64,000 bases of DNA from Bacteroidetes bacterium 46-16 (GTDB taxonomy: Bacteria; Bacteroidota; Bacteroidia; Chitinophagales; Chitinophagaceae), in assembly GCA_001897835.1 (NCBI GenBank), contig MKUN01000053.1, positions 62,001-126,000 of the forward strand, written 5' to 3'. Position numbers and translations under genes: made by a program. Below are positions 54,001 through 62,309 of the stretch, piece by piece. How positions within the stretch are numbered: the stretch's first letter is position 1; every line of letters starts with the position of its first letter. Below the pieces are notes generated by a model. It searched no databases. It saw nothing but the letters and a program-made list of their open reading frames with translations, and was not told the origin of the DNA.

Positions 54001-55698
54001 GGTAACCCATCGGACATAATAAAATGGTATGTGCAGCCTACCGGCGGGGCAGGAACTACCAATGCGCCAATGCCCTCTACCGCTGTAGCCGGTACATATA
54101 CCTGGTATGTGAGCCAGGAGACGGCAGCGGGTTGTGAAGGGCTGCGCGTACCACAAACAGTAATCGTAAAGGAAAAGCCACCTGTGCCGACGGTATTTAC
54201 CGCTTCGCACTATTGCCAGGGGGATAGTAACCTGGCACCGCTGATAGCAAACGGCGACTCCATATTATGGTATACGGTACCGACAGGCGGAGTAGCAACT
54301 GACACTGCACCTACTCCGGTAACAGATGTGCCCGGCACCTTTACCTGGTATGTAAGCCAGACGAAAGATGGCTGTGAAAGCGACAGGCTGCCGGTGCAGG
54401 TTGTAATCACTGCCAAGCCACCTGTGCCTGTCACTTCACCTGTGGTATATTGTAAAGGTGATTCGGCTATAGCATTAACAGCCATTGCCCAGGGAACGCT
54501 TAAATGGTACACGGTACCGCTTGGCGGATTTGCGTCAACATCAGCTCCTGTACCGGTTACGGATTCGCCATATGTACGTCAGTGGTATGTAAGCCAGGTG
54601 ATCGATGGTTGTGAAAGTGACCGCACCCCCGTGGAGGTAACCGTATTATACAGACCTACAGCTGCAATATTTTCTTCTGGTAATATCTTATGCCAAAACG
54701 ATACACTCACATTTATATATAACGGTGATTTCCATGCGGGAACTACATTCGCATGGACATGGCCTACAGGCAGCACTGTGCTCAGCGGAGATAACGGAGG
54801 CCCTTACACTGTAGTGTTTGGTGGCATTGGGAATATGGTGGTATCGGTAATAGCGACAGATAGTATCTGCTCGAGTGTGCCGGCATATGATACGGTTACT
54901 GTAAAGCAAGTGCCCGAAGTGAATATTGATCTGCGCAATAATATTGTTTGCACGGGGGACCCCTGCTACCTGGAAATATCGTGGGTGGATATGGAGGTGC
55001 AGCAGTATAAATGGGATTTTGGAGGAGGCCATTTAGCAACTGGTGAAAATACTGCCACAGGTATTGGCCCATACTACGTAACATGGGATAACGAAGGCAG
55101 CTATATAGTAAGACTGGATATTGATGCGAAGAATGGTTGCAGCACTAAAGCCACTGACAGCGTGAACGTGCACAGCCACCCGGAAGCCCATATCAATGCT
55201 GACATCAACGGACTGGTATGTAACGGAGATGAAGTTGTGTTTTCGGCGAGCGTGAATAACAGTAAATATACATACCAGTGGAAACCAGCAGCCTTTTTTG
55301 ATTACCAATATAACAGCCCGGTAGTAAAGGGGCATATAGATGCAAATGCTTACGTTGTTTTGGCGGTTACCAATGAATATGGCTGCATAAGTATGGACAG
55401 TATAAAAGTAGATACGAAGCCATGCTGCGACCTGTTGCTGCCTACTGCCTTCTCACCCAATGGCGATGGGAAAAACGATTTCTTCCATATTTTAAATCCG
55501 GGCGGTCATAAACTCAGTAGTTTCCGGGTATTAAACAGGTTTGGACAGGTAGTCTTTGAAACAGCAAATGAATATACCGGCTGGGACGGTTCATATAATG
55601 GGGTAGCCCAGGAGTTAGGGGTATATTACTACCAGGTAAAATACTTGTGCGATGGTAAGGATACTTATTTAAAAGGGGATGTTACCCTGGTAAGATAA
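51052..55698 (+). CDS. Large T9SS type B sorting domain adhesin-like protein
   Basis: 1548 residues with a signal peptide (hydrophobic residues 5-20, cleavage near CFA-N). An N-terminal ~270-residue unique domain (GVIYDLNKCGANYKAVSKKLG) precedes SprB-type repeats (SCYGQCDGNATVTLTGG, LCAGTYTC). Then come Ig-like modules (YTVVATDGNGCSV, SNSPVCEGQTLSLSSTV), YCQ/LKWYTVP...GCES modules, PKD-like segments, and the CHU_C type B C-terminus (LLPTAFSPNGDGKND). The C-terminal half is closely similar to the partial protein at the window's left end, a paralogue. It is probably surface-exposed and used in adhesion or gliding; no enzyme motif seen. A terminator follows. Confidence 0.92.
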   Translation: MNKIKFFLTLFLIAYQSILCFANGNGSLGVIYDLNKCGANYKAVSKKLGQRFSPAGVSQPASFVISGIPNCANIEKAYLWAEGSGDGAAQTATIAGPSGTQNFPMTVVGSGQDKCWGYVGSYTYRADVTSVVSGNGTYNISGILTNPPNSSNDMDGATLIVIYSDPTATYKGRIIIADGAIVVNGGVASYDMSYSAVCGNTTNATAFAGVGDLQATPTSVTLNGTAVAVSWDWWNYITTGTTVASGQTTSNFTVNTSTSGDCFNVAFAGLYYQTTSCTVCTPPNLTLNTSSTQATCSSCNGTATVTATAPYGPNTFTYSWAPSGGNNAMATGLCAGNYTVTVSNGCLTSTATVVVGSTGGFTVNGTQNNVSCYGQCDGNATVTLTGGASPFTYTWLPSGGNSATANSLCAGTYTCNITDANGCTGSKTFNITQPAQLNASISAANTTLCYGDSTTINFSGTANATVTYNNGGPNQTIVLNAAGTASINTGPLYSAITYTLVNVQKGACTVALNGSVTITVNPLPVFTAGMPSNNGPLCSGNDLNLYAATTPASSSYSWTGPAFITPNGAQNPVVTNAQTSDGGTYTVVATDGNGCSVTGTTTVVINQTPSINIAAFANPSTCGGSEGAIVIAGMAANSSYSLYYSTPAAVNIAIVSDAGGQYVISGLMAGTYSNIYVVQNGCSSNMAGPVTLTDPTPPLITNTSYSSPTTCGGNEGSISLMGLQANTSYNVSYFDGNTIQNAVIISNGSGNVVIQGLQAGTYSNITVSINACTSPPAGPITLSDPSAPVITASSNSPVCEGQTLSLSSTVTVNGNPVVPASVSWTGPAFINPNGQQNPNVPNAIPAYSGTYTVVASYANCNSAPGTTNVTIYPAPAIPVITSNSPVCSDSDLIINVAPIPDAADYYWTGPNGYSIHQQNIIINGAQTNNGGTYNLAVTTIHNCSLLQPAYINVTVNQTPGTPIVQNVVYCQGEAANALIATASGNPSDIIKWYVQPTGGAGTTNAPMPSTAVAGTYTWYVSQETAAGCEGLRVPQTVIVKEKPPVPTVFTASHYCQGDSNLAPLIANGDSILWYTVPTGGVATDTAPTPVTDVPGTFTWYVSQTKDGCESDRLPVQVVITAKPPVPVTSPVVYCKGDSAIALTAIAQGTLKWYTVPLGGFASTSAPVPVTDSPYVRQWYVSQVIDGCESDRTPVEVTVLYRPTAAIFSSGNILCQNDTLTFIYNGDFHAGTTFAWTWPTGSTVLSGDNGGPYTVVFGGIGNMVVSVIATDSICSSVPAYDTVTVKQVPEVNIDLRNNIVCTGDPCYLEISWVDMEVQQYKWDFGGGHLATGENTATGIGPYYVTWDNEGSYIVRLDIDAKNGCSTKATDSVNVHSHPEAHINADINGLVCNGDEVVFSASVNNSKYTYQWKPAAFFDYQYNSPVVKGHIDANAYVVLAVTNEYGCISMDSIKVDTKPCCDLLLPTAFSPNGDGKNDFFHILNPGGHKLSSFRVLNRFGQVVFETANEYTGWDGSYNGVAQELGVYYYQVKYLCDGKDTYLKGDVTLVR

Positions 55699-55703
55699 AC
55701 GAG

Positions 55704-55738
55704 AAAAAAAGCTGCTACTATTTAAGTGCAGCTTTTTT
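55704..55738 (+). terminator. Rho-independent terminator after the large adhesin
   Basis: AAAAAAGCTGC (55705-55715) pairs with GCAGCTTTTTT (55728-55738). The T-run is part of the stem. Confidence 0.85.
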
Positions 55739-55825
55739 CTTAATCTTGTGAGCCAGCATGCACTGCGTTGCTGCTACCCGGAATAAGAGGTTGTATAGCC
55801 CCCGGAATAAAACTGATCACCTAAA

Positions 55826-56065
55826 TCAGCCCTGGTTATCCCGCCACTCATATACCCATGTGCTTTGTATCATCTCGAGGTGGCCTTCGTTGCATTCTTC
55901 GCGCTTGCCGGCAAAATTGGGTATTTGCAGGACCCATTCCAGCAACTCAGTAAAGCGGATGCGGTATATTTTACTTTCGCCAAAGTCATCACCAAAGCGT
56001 TCATATAGCTTCATGGCTATGTCTTCGTAATCGTTCCAATGTATGGGTGGTTCGTAGTGAGCCAT
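55826..56065 (-). CDS. iscX: Fe-S assembly protein IscX
   Basis: A 79-residue acidic protein matching IscX: PIHWNDYEDIAMKLYERF (residues ~7-24), a YRIRFTELLEWVLQI block (~34-48) and WVYEWRDN at the end. IscX interacts with IscS and modulates iron-sulfur assembly in the cytoplasm. It follows the ISC-type ferredoxin gene by 33 bp on the same strand, the usual iscX partner. Last gene of the minus-strand operon. Confidence 0.93.
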   Translation of the reverse strand: MAHYEPPIHWNDYEDIAMKLYERFGDDFGESKIYRIRFTELLEWVLQIPNFAGKREECNEGHLEMIQSTWVYEWRDNQG

Positions 56066-56098
56066 TTTTGTTTTTTTGTGTTGTGTTTCGTTTCGTGG

Positions 56099-56434
56099 TT
56101 ATTCCCCATGTATCAGGGACTGGTCGGGTATGGTGACGGTGATCTCACCATCGCCATCTTCTAGTATGCACTGGCAGCCCAGCCTTGAATTGAGGCGGGG
56201 ATTGCGTGCGCGGTCCACAAAGTCTTCTTCTTTATCGCTTATTTCGGGTACGTGCTCTTCGCCCTGCTCCAAATATATATGACATGTGCTGCAGGCACAT
56301 ACCATGCCGCAATTGTGGTGCAGTTCTATATTGTTTTCCAGCGCCACTTCCAGTATGCTTTGCCCGGGTTCTACATTGTCGAGCGTTACCGGTACGAGGC
56401 CTTTCTCTTCAAACTTGAAATTTATCTTATACAT
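56099..56434 (-). CDS. fdx: [2Fe-2S] ferredoxin (ISC type)
   Basis: 111 residues. The cluster ligands are in HNCGMVCACSTCHIYL (C at ~42, 46/48 and 51) and a later C in LGCQCIL (~86-88), the adrenodoxin/ISC pattern. It delivers electrons for iron-sulfur assembly. The neighbouring iscX supports this. It lies 49 bp after the DUF2520 gene. Confidence 0.92.
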   Translation of the reverse strand: MYKINFKFEEKGLVPVTLDNVEPGQSILEVALENNIELHHNCGMVCACSTCHIYLEQGEEHVPEISDKEEDFVDRARNPRLNSRLGCQCILEDGDGEITVTIPDQSLIHGE

Positions 56435-56483
56435 GCAGGCTAATCCTAAATTTGGCGCAAAGTTAAGCTATCGGGACCTTATC

Positions 56484-57260
56484 TCAGCCTTTGCCCTTAT
56501 ACATGTTATTTATAGAGGCAGTGATGGCTTTGTAAACTGCCTGCCAATCGGGATGATCTCTTAAGAGGCTTTCCTGGTTGCCTATAGTGATGGTATCCCT
56601 GCGGCGTGCAGGCCCTGTCTGCAATTCATAAGGTGTATGATCGGCAAGACGATCGAAGGTTTGCCGGATAATAGGCTGAACCACATCGAATGGTAATTGC
56701 TGTTCTTTACATATCTGTTCGCAAACAGCCATGAGGTGATTGATGAAGTTATTGCCTATGACAGCAGAAAGGTGCAGCCATTTGCGCTGGTCGCCACGAG
56801 CCTCGAAGAGTATATCCGTAAGGCCATGTGCTATGGACTGTATATAGCGTTTGGCCTTATCGGTAGTGCCTTCCCAGGCACAGGGCACGGCACGGTGGCG
56901 CGGCAGGTTGTGCTTCAATATGGAGTATACAGGCCAGAGCACAGCACAATCATGTGCGTAGGGCGTTAATACGTTTACAGGTACCGAGCCCGCGGTGTGC
57001 ACGAGAACTGTTTTCCGGAACGAAAGCCTTTTGGCAATAGTCTCGATAGCGACATCGGAAAGTGCGAGAAAACATATATCCATATCGCCATCTGCAACTT
57101 CAGAGAGGTCGGTATATGGTTTGATACGTATGTCGGTAGCCAGTTCTTCAGCCGCTTGGGGATCGCGGCCCCATATACCCGTGCAATGGTGGCCGGCGGC
57201 AGTAAGTTTCTGGGCCAGAAACCATGCCATATTGCCCGTGCCAACTATGCTGTATAACAT
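56484..57260 (-). CDS. Rossmann-like and DUF2520 domain protein (ProC-like)
   Basis: 258 residues. An N-terminal NADP-binding fold (IVGTGNMAWFLAQKLTAAGH, residues ~5-24; VLVHTAGSVPV ~90-100) is followed by the helical DUF2520 domain (AVIGNNFINHLMAVCEQI ~165-182). The family resembles F420-dependent/pyrroline-carboxylate reductases, but its substrate is unknown. Start ATG overlaps the plsC stop (TAATG), so the two are translationally coupled. Confidence 0.9.
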   Translation of the reverse strand: MLYSIVGTGNMAWFLAQKLTAAGHHCTGIWGRDPQAAEELATDIRIKPYTDLSEVADGDMDICFLALSDVAIETIAKRLSFRKTVLVHTAGSVPVNVLTPYAHDCAVLWPVYSILKHNLPRHRAVPCAWEGTTDKAKRYIQSIAHGLTDILFEARGDQRKWLHLSAVIGNNFINHLMAVCEQICKEQQLPFDVVQPIIRQTFDRLADHTPYELQTGPARRRDTITIGNQESLLRDHPDWQAVYKAITASINNMYKGKG

Positions 57261-58015
57261 TAACTGTACTTTGAAAGATTCTTAACGTAGTAATCTTCCA
57301 TAATATTATGCACTTTTTCTTTAAGTTCGGTAAGGTTGTCCAATGTTAAATTTTTGGTACTGATGGGTTCGAGGAAGTCGAAATAAATGGGGAGGGGACG
57401 AGCCCAGAGCTTTTTGTTATGTGGCAGAATGCGACCTGTATTGAATATTATACCGGGTATAATGTCTTTTTGGGCTTTGATAGCCGTAATAAAAGCGCCA
57501 TCATAGAAAGGTTGTAAAGGTTTGCCGGTTTTATTGCGTGTGCCCTCCGGGTACAGGCAAAGGTGCAGGCCCATGTTGAGCATTTCCTGCATTTTGGCAA
57601 AGCTTTCGCGGCGGCTATTCTCTTTTTTACGGTCGACAAGTACCGAGCCCGACTTATATATGAGCCCGAATACAGGAATGCGTGCCATCTCAACCTTAGC
57701 CAGTGTTTTATTGGCACCGGGTATCCAGGGAGATGATACTGGTACATCTACCAGCGAATTATGATTGGTGACCACTACATAGTTCTCCCCCTTCCTGAAG
57801 TTTTTCTTACCCCTGCGTATCACAGGGCAAAATACCAGGGGCATGAATACGCCCATCCACCCCCTGAACATCACATGTATGGCCCGTGTGCACCTGGGCT
57901 CGGGCAGCAGGGAGATAAGCCAGATGGGAATAACTACAATGAGCATGGTGACCACAAAGAGTATCATGCCATAGATGAAGTACAGGTGCCCGAGAAGATT
58001 TTTTACAGCTTTCAT
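57260..58015 (-). CDS. plsC: 1-acyl-sn-glycerol-3-phosphate acyltransferase
   Basis: 251 residues with one or two N-terminal hydrophobic helices (~10-38). The acyltransferase motifs are TNHNSLVD (H-x4-D, residues ~83-90), GSVLVDRKK (~130), and YPEGTRNKTG (~155-164). It makes phosphatidic acid from lysophosphatidate at the inner membrane. It starts 9 bp after ung and overlaps the DUF2520 gene by 1 bp, all in one operon. Confidence 0.92.
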   Translation of the reverse strand: MKAVKNLLGHLYFIYGMILFVVTMLIVVIPIWLISLLPEPRCTRAIHVMFRGWMGVFMPLVFCPVIRRGKKNFRKGENYVVVTNHNSLVDVPVSSPWIPGANKTLAKVEMARIPVFGLIYKSGSVLVDRKKENSRRESFAKMQEMLNMGLHLCLYPEGTRNKTGKPLQPFYDGAFITAIKAQKDIIPGIIFNTGRILPHNKKLWARPLPIYFDFLEPISTKNLTLDNLTELKEKVHNIMEDYYVKNLSKYS

Positions 58016-58024
58016 TTTGGTTTG

Positions 58025-58696
58025 CTACAATGACCAGTCGATTTGCGTTATCCCCATTCTTTGCAGCCAGAAATTCGCTTTACTGAAATGACGGCAACCG
58101 AAGAAACCATTATGCGCAGACAATGGCGATGGGTGAGCAGCTGTCAAAATTAAATGTTTCGTTTTATCTATCAACTCCGCTTTTGATTTTGCAAAGCTAC
58201 CCCAAAGCATAAAAACGATATGCTCCCTGTCGCGCGACAGAATACGTATGACATCGTCGGTAAAATGGTGCCATCCTATTTTGCTGTGTGACATTGGTTT
58301 ATGTGCTTCTACCGTTAGCGCAGCATTAAGCAACAATACTCCCTGTTTGGCCCATTTTTCGAGGTAGCCATGGCCGGGTACAGGTAATTGCAGGTCGGTA
58401 TGGAGCTCTTTGAATATATTAACGAGAGAAGGAGGTGGAGCTACACCTGGTGGTACGGAGAAACTAAGGCCATGTGCCTGCCCCGGCCCATGATAAGGGT
58501 CCTGGCCCAGTATTACCACTTTCACATCATCGAAGGGGGTAGTGTTGAAAGCATTGAATATATAAGGACCGGGCGGATATATTACTTTACCTGCCGCTTT
58601 TTCGGCTTTGAGAAAGTTGACTATGTCTTCGAAATATGGCTTGCTAAACTCTTCTTTGAGCTCCGCTTTCCAGCTTGCTTCTATTTTTACGTCCAT
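58025..58696 (-). CDS. ung: Uracil-DNA glycosylase (family 1)
   Basis: 223 residues that excise uracil from DNA. The water-activating loop [19 protein letters not shown] (Asp and His intact, ~61-79) and the C-terminal [13 protein letters not shown] Leu-loop (~187-199) are canonical. Length is normal. It heads the operon ung-plsC-DUF2520-fdx-iscX. Note for context: the AT-rich island at 8-13 kb handles a thymine-like modification, but there is no evident functional tie. Confidence 0.95.
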   Translation of the reverse strand: MDVKIEASWKAELKEEFSKPYFEDIVNFLKAEKAAGKVIYPPGPYIFNAFNTTPFDDVKVVILGQDPYHGPGQAHGLSFSVPPGVAPPPSLVNIFKELHTDLQLPVPGHGYLEKWAKQGVLLLNAALTVEAHKPMSHSKIGWHHFTDDVIRILSRDREHIVFMLWGSFAKSKAELIDKTKHLILTAAHPSPLSAHNGFFGCRHFSKANFWLQRMGITQIDWSL

Positions 58697-58747
58697 AGGA
58701 ACGTAAAAGTATTGCTTTTCGGATAGGAAATAAAAGCTACGGGGCTC

Positions 58748-59380
58748 CTATTTTGCCTGTGGTTTATAGCGGGGATTATTATAGTTGCTGTTACCCGGTT
58801 GCTGTTTTTCGGTTTGCTGGGGCACATAACGGGGATTGGTGTTTTTGGGATTCCCGTTCTTGTCAATATAGCGGGGGTTATTATACCTGTTATCTGAAGG
58901 TACGATACCCTGTGTTTCCTTCTTTTCACCGGCAGGCTGCAGTATAGTAAAGCTGCTGCAAATGCTTTGATTCTTGAGCCTTTGCGACAAGACCACGAGG
59001 TATATATCCGTCTTCTCGGGGATAAAGGAGAATATGATATAATTAGGATCGTTCTTTTTCATCAGTTTCTCACCGATCTTTTTGTCCTCACCATCGAAAA
59101 GCTCGAGGCGTATATCGCGGGCGAGGGCACTGCCTACAAATATCATCTGGTACATTACGCCTTTATTGAGCTGAACGGCAACGGGATATGGGCTCGATGA
59201 TTCCATGCTGATATTGGCATCTTTATACACTTCCATACCATGTTTGGTAAGGCCCAGTTTCAGGTCTTCGGCCTGCATACGTATGGCTTTATCTATACAA
59301 CCAATGCTGGCGGGTTGGGCCATGGTACTGTATGAAAAAGTACAAACAACAATAAGCGTAAAAAAAGAAAAATACCTCAT
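58748..59380 (-). CDS. Secreted protein with Asn/Pro/Tyr-rich tail (hypothetical)
   Basis: 210 residues with a signal peptide (MRYFSFFTLIVVCTFSYSTMA). The middle part is a compact strand-rich domain (MYQMIFVGSALARDIRLELFDGE). The last ~45 residues are low-complexity with NNPRY repeats (RYNNPRYIDKNG, NPRYVPQ, NNPRYKP). No family recognised. Confidence 0.6.
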   Translation of the reverse strand: MRYFSFFTLIVVCTFSYSTMAQPASIGCIDKAIRMQAEDLKLGLTKHGMEVYKDANISMESSSPYPVAVQLNKGVMYQMIFVGSALARDIRLELFDGEDKKIGEKLMKKNDPNYIIFSFIPEKTDIYLVVLSQRLKNQSICSSFTILQPAGEKKETQGIVPSDNRYNNPRYIDKNGNPKNTNPRYVPQQTEKQQPGNSNYNNPRYKPQAK

Positions 59381-59469
59381 TATATGAAAATTAATAAATA
59401 CGAAGATAGTGTTTTAGGCCCCTGTGTTCTAATCCAGGGTATTGATTAACTTATGTTTAACCAATAAAC

Positions 59470-60081
59470 TTATCTTACTTCAACCTCGAGCAGCTTCTCG
59501 CCCTGCATGAAGCCATCGAGCCGGTCATAAACACTAACCGGCCCTACACCGGCAGGAGTACCGGTAAAAATAAGGTCGCCAATATTAAGCGTAAAAAAGC
59601 GGGAACTGTATTCAATGATCTTGTCGACATTGAAGAGCATATCTTTGGTATTGCCTTTTTGTACAATTTGATCATTGAGCTTTAATTCAAAATCGAGCTC
59701 CTGTATATTGATACCAGGCGTAATGGGTATAAAGCGTCCTACTGCGGCACTGCTATCGAAGGCTTTGGCTATTTCCCAGGGCAAGCCTTTGCTTTTTTGC
59801 TTTTGCTGAAGATCGCGCGCAGTAAAGTCGATGCCTACAGTTACTTCGTTATAGTATTTTTTTGCAAATTTCTCCTGTATGTATTTCCCGTTCTTGCTTA
59901 TGCGTATCACCACCTCGCACTCGTAATGAAGATCGTCTGTAAACTCAGGATAATATAAGGGTTTGTCCGGCAGGAGCAGGGCATTTTTGGGCTTAATGAA
60001 AAGAATGGGTTCGTCGGGTACTTCGTTATTCAGTTCTTTTGCATGTTCGCTGTAATTTCGGCCAATACATATTATTTTCAT
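59470..60081 (-). CDS. Fumarylacetoacetate hydrolase family protein
   Basis: 203 residues, the short single-domain FAH type. The metal-site Glu residues are in DDLHYECEVVIRI (E-x-E, ~50-62), and the second Asp/Glu pair in GIDFTARDLQQKQKSKG (~84-100). IFTGTPAGVGPV near 178 closes the site. Such enzymes cleave or isomerise C-C bonds of 2-oxo acids such as fumarylpyruvate or acylpyruvates. Substrate not determined. Divergent from the thioesterase gene. Confidence 0.9.
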   Translation of the reverse strand: MKIICIGRNYSEHAKELNNEVPDEPILFIKPKNALLLPDKPLYYPEFTDDLHYECEVVIRISKNGKYIQEKFAKKYYNEVTVGIDFTARDLQQKQKSKGLPWEIAKAFDSSAAVGRFIPITPGINIQELDFELKLNDQIVQKGNTKDMLFNVDKIIEYSSRFFTLNIGDLIFTGTPAGVGPVSVYDRLDGFMQGEKLLEVEVR

Positions 60082-60116
60082 GAGCTAATTTTTTTTCACA
60101 AGCGAAAAGCAGTTTA

Positions 60117-60551
60117 ATGGGTCGTGTAAAAATAAAGTTTCCTGAGCAAAAAGCCTTACATACCGCGCATATTCCTGTGCGGATAACGGATATCAATTAT
60201 GGCGGTCACCTGGGCAATGATTCATTATTGTCGGTAATACATGAGAGCCGGATGCAACTACTGGCAAATTGGGGATATGACGAACTGAATGCCGGGGGTA
60301 CAGCTCTGATCATGGCTGATGTGATGATAGCCTATAAGGGTGAGGCTTTTTATGGCGATGTGCTTACCATTCACTTATTCGTGGAAGAAATCACTGCCCA
60401 TTCTTTTGACCTGCTGTACCGGATAACAAGGGAGCGGGAGGGGGCAATAGCGGAAATAGCTCATGCAAAAACCGGGATGATCTGTTTTGACTACGGAACG
60501 AGGAAGATAGTGCCCATGCAGGGTGCCTTACGCAGCAGGCTGGCTGGTTAG
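60117..60551 (+). CDS. Thioesterase family protein (4HBT)
   Basis: A 144-residue hotdog with a 4HBT-type pattern VRITDINYGGHLGNDSLLSVIHES (residues ~22-45; D/N near 27-28). It resembles the acyl-CoA thioesterase/YbgC branch but lacks the usual YETDxxGxxxN layout, so substrate is open. It is convergent with the cyclase gene and overlaps its 3' end by 24 bp. Confidence 0.85.
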   Translation: MGRVKIKFPEQKALHTAHIPVRITDINYGGHLGNDSLLSVIHESRMQLLANWGYDELNAGGTALIMADVMIAYKGEAFYGDVLTIHLFVEEITAHSFDLLYRITREREGAIAEIAHAKTGMICFDYGTRKIVPMQGALRSRLAG

Positions 60552-61991
60552 AAGGGTGTCAACAAAATACATGTCAATCTCTCCTTTGTTCTTTGCCTGT
60601 ATCTTACCCCGGTATGTACAGGCGAATTGGTCTTTAACAAGGTTGTAAGTGGTGCCGCTTATATTGACCCTGCCTTCCTGGCAACTGCTTTCCATGCGGG
60701 AAGCAATATTCACGGTATCGCCCCAAATATCGTAGGCGAATTTTTTTATGCCCACAATACCAGCCACCACAGAGCCTGTATGAACCCCGATACGGGTTTC
60801 AAATACATCTTTACCAGCAGCAGCCAGTTCTTTATTGTGTTTTCGCATGAATTCCTGTATCTCCATGCAGGCATTTATGACATCAGCAGCATGTGTATCG
60901 TTCACTACCGGTAAGCCGCTAACGGCCATGTAGCTATCGCCAATGGTCTTTATCTTTTCTATATTGTATTTACCTATAATGTTGTCGAACGCTTTGAAGC
61001 AGACATCAATTTCATGCACCAGGTTTTCGGGTGAAAGGTTTTCGGATATTTTGGTGAAGCCCTTGAAGTCGGTGAACATGACGGTAACATGATCGTACAT
61101 CTTAGCTTCACTTTTGCCATGCTCTTTAAGTTCCTGCGCCACCTCGTAGGGTAGTATGTTCAGCAGCAGTTCCTGGTATCGTTCTTTTTCTTTAGTGACC
61201 ACCTGTGTCTCATGCTCCTGCATCTCGAGGCGTTGCTGGACGCGGGCCTGCTCTATGGCATGTTCTGCCTCGGCCAGCTCACGGGTCTGTTTTTCTATGA
61301 TAATCTGTGACCTGTTGACCGATACGGTAAAGTAAAGAGCCCACATGGTAAAGAAGCCAAAGGCGAGCAGGATATTCAGTACATCGAAGACATGCAGCAC
61401 CGTACCATTGATATGGTAGAGGGGCGGTGTTTTGCGGATAAAAAGCTCTATGTACAGGTAGCCTGTAGCTGCAAAGAGCAGGAGCAGCCATTTCCATACC
61501 AGGTTGGCTTTGGGTATCAGGAAGGGGAAAATCGCTGCCACCGGGATGAAGTACTGGAAACCGGCATCCCAACCCAGCAGTTTGGTGGCAATGACCTGGT
61601 GCAGGACCAGCTCGGCCAATGAAATGGTCATGCTCCACATGTGGTAGGCCCTGCGGTTGAGGTTGATAGAGATGATGTAAATGCCCACACTGGCAATTTG
61701 TATGTAGGCGAGCGGGTAAACCTTAAGGGCCAGGAAAATAAAAAACCATAAAGAATGTGTGACCCATGCGAGGGTATGGGCCAGGTTGAGCAGCATGTAA
61801 AATCTCAGATTTACAAGCTTTATAGCTGGTGGCGGTATATCAAAATGGAGGTAAAGTCTCCGTATTATATTTTTTGTCTGCTTAATAAGCGTCATAGTAA
61901 GACCAACGAGGCGGGACAAGTTACGAAAGAAAGATAGTCCCATCCCTATATTTTTAATGCGAAACAAGCTAAAATATCCGCTTAGAAGCAT
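60528..61991 (-). CDS. Membrane adenylate/guanylate cyclase (class III)
   Basis: 487 residues. The N-terminal ~220 residues hold about six hydrophobic helices. A coiled coil (~235-285, Glu/Gln-rich: ELAEAEHAIEQARVQQRLEM) links to the catalytic domain (~300-480). Metal-binding Asp residues lie in VMFTDFKGFTKIS and KIKTIGDSYMAVSG, and the VHTGSVVAGIVGIKKFAYDIWGDTVN segment (split in the text to stay short) carries the transition-state Asn/Arg region. It should make cAMP or cGMP from a membrane signal. The start may be an inner ATG (MGLSFFRN). Confidence 0.85.
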   Translation of the reverse strand: MLLSGYFSLFRIKNIGMGLSFFRNLSRLVGLTMTLIKQTKNIIRRLYLHFDIPPPAIKLVNLRFYMLLNLAHTLAWVTHSLWFFIFLALKVYPLAYIQIASVGIYIISINLNRRAYHMWSMTISLAELVLHQVIATKLLGWDAGFQYFIPVAAIFPFLIPKANLVWKWLLLLFAATGYLYIELFIRKTPPLYHINGTVLHVFDVLNILLAFGFFTMWALYFTVSVNRSQIIIEKQTRELAEAEHAIEQARVQQRLEMQEHETQVVTKEKERYQELLLNILPYEVAQELKEHGKSEAKMYDHVTVMFTDFKGFTKISENLSPENLVHEIDVCFKAFDNIIGKYNIEKIKTIGDSYMAVSGLPVVNDTHAADVINACMEIQEFMRKHNKELAAAGKDVFETRIGVHTGSVVAGIVGIKKFAYDIWGDTVNIASRMESSCQEGRVNISGTTYNLVKDQFACTYRGKIQAKNKGEIDMYFVDTLLTSQPAA

Positions 61992-62011
61992 TAAAGTTTG
62001 AAGAAATTCTC

Positions 62012-62019
62012 TACCTTTG
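62012..62019 (+). promoter_or_regulatory. Candidate -7 element for the tRNA gene
   Basis: TACCTTTG fits TAnnTTTG. It ends 11 nt before the mature tRNA 5' end, the usual position for Bacteroidota tRNA promoters, and is followed by CATCCCG. Confidence 0.55.
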
Positions 62020-62030
62020 CATCCCGTTTT

Positions 62031-62104
62031 GGCGAGGTAGCTCAGGCGGTTAGAGCGCAGGATTCATAACCCTGAGGTCTCGGGTTCAACTCCCGATCTC
62101 GCTA
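62031..62104 (+). tRNA. tRNA-Met (anticodon CAT)
   Basis: The cloverleaf can be drawn: acceptor GGCGAGG (62031-62037) with TCTCGCT (62097-62103), G-U at both ends of the stem; D-arm from GCTC; anticodon loop GATTCATAAC with CAT; T-arm TCGGG-TTCAACT-CCCGA (62080-62096). Position 73 is A and CCA is not encoded. CAT could also be an elongator Ile-2 (lysidine) tRNA, but the loop sequence fits elongator Met as I know it in Bacteroidota. Confidence 0.93.
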
Positions 62105-62106
62105 CA

Positions 62107-62135
62107 AAAGCCCCGTATCCCGGGGCTTTACTTTT
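62107..62135 (+). terminator. Terminator after tRNA-Met
   Basis: AAAGCCCCG (62107-62115) pairs with CGGGGCTTT (62121-62129), and a T-rich tail follows. Confidence 0.85.
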
Positions 62136-62309
62136 ATATATATTTGCTGTAAATAATATCCTACGAAAAATAAGGTATATATCATCCCCTTCATCATCGC
62201 GGTATTCTACTATTCCTGTATCTCGGGGAGTGAGAGGGGAAGTGGGATTCCGGGTAAGGACAGCTCAGCAACGAGTATAGTATATGATAACTCCCTGGTA
62301 AAAGGGCGT

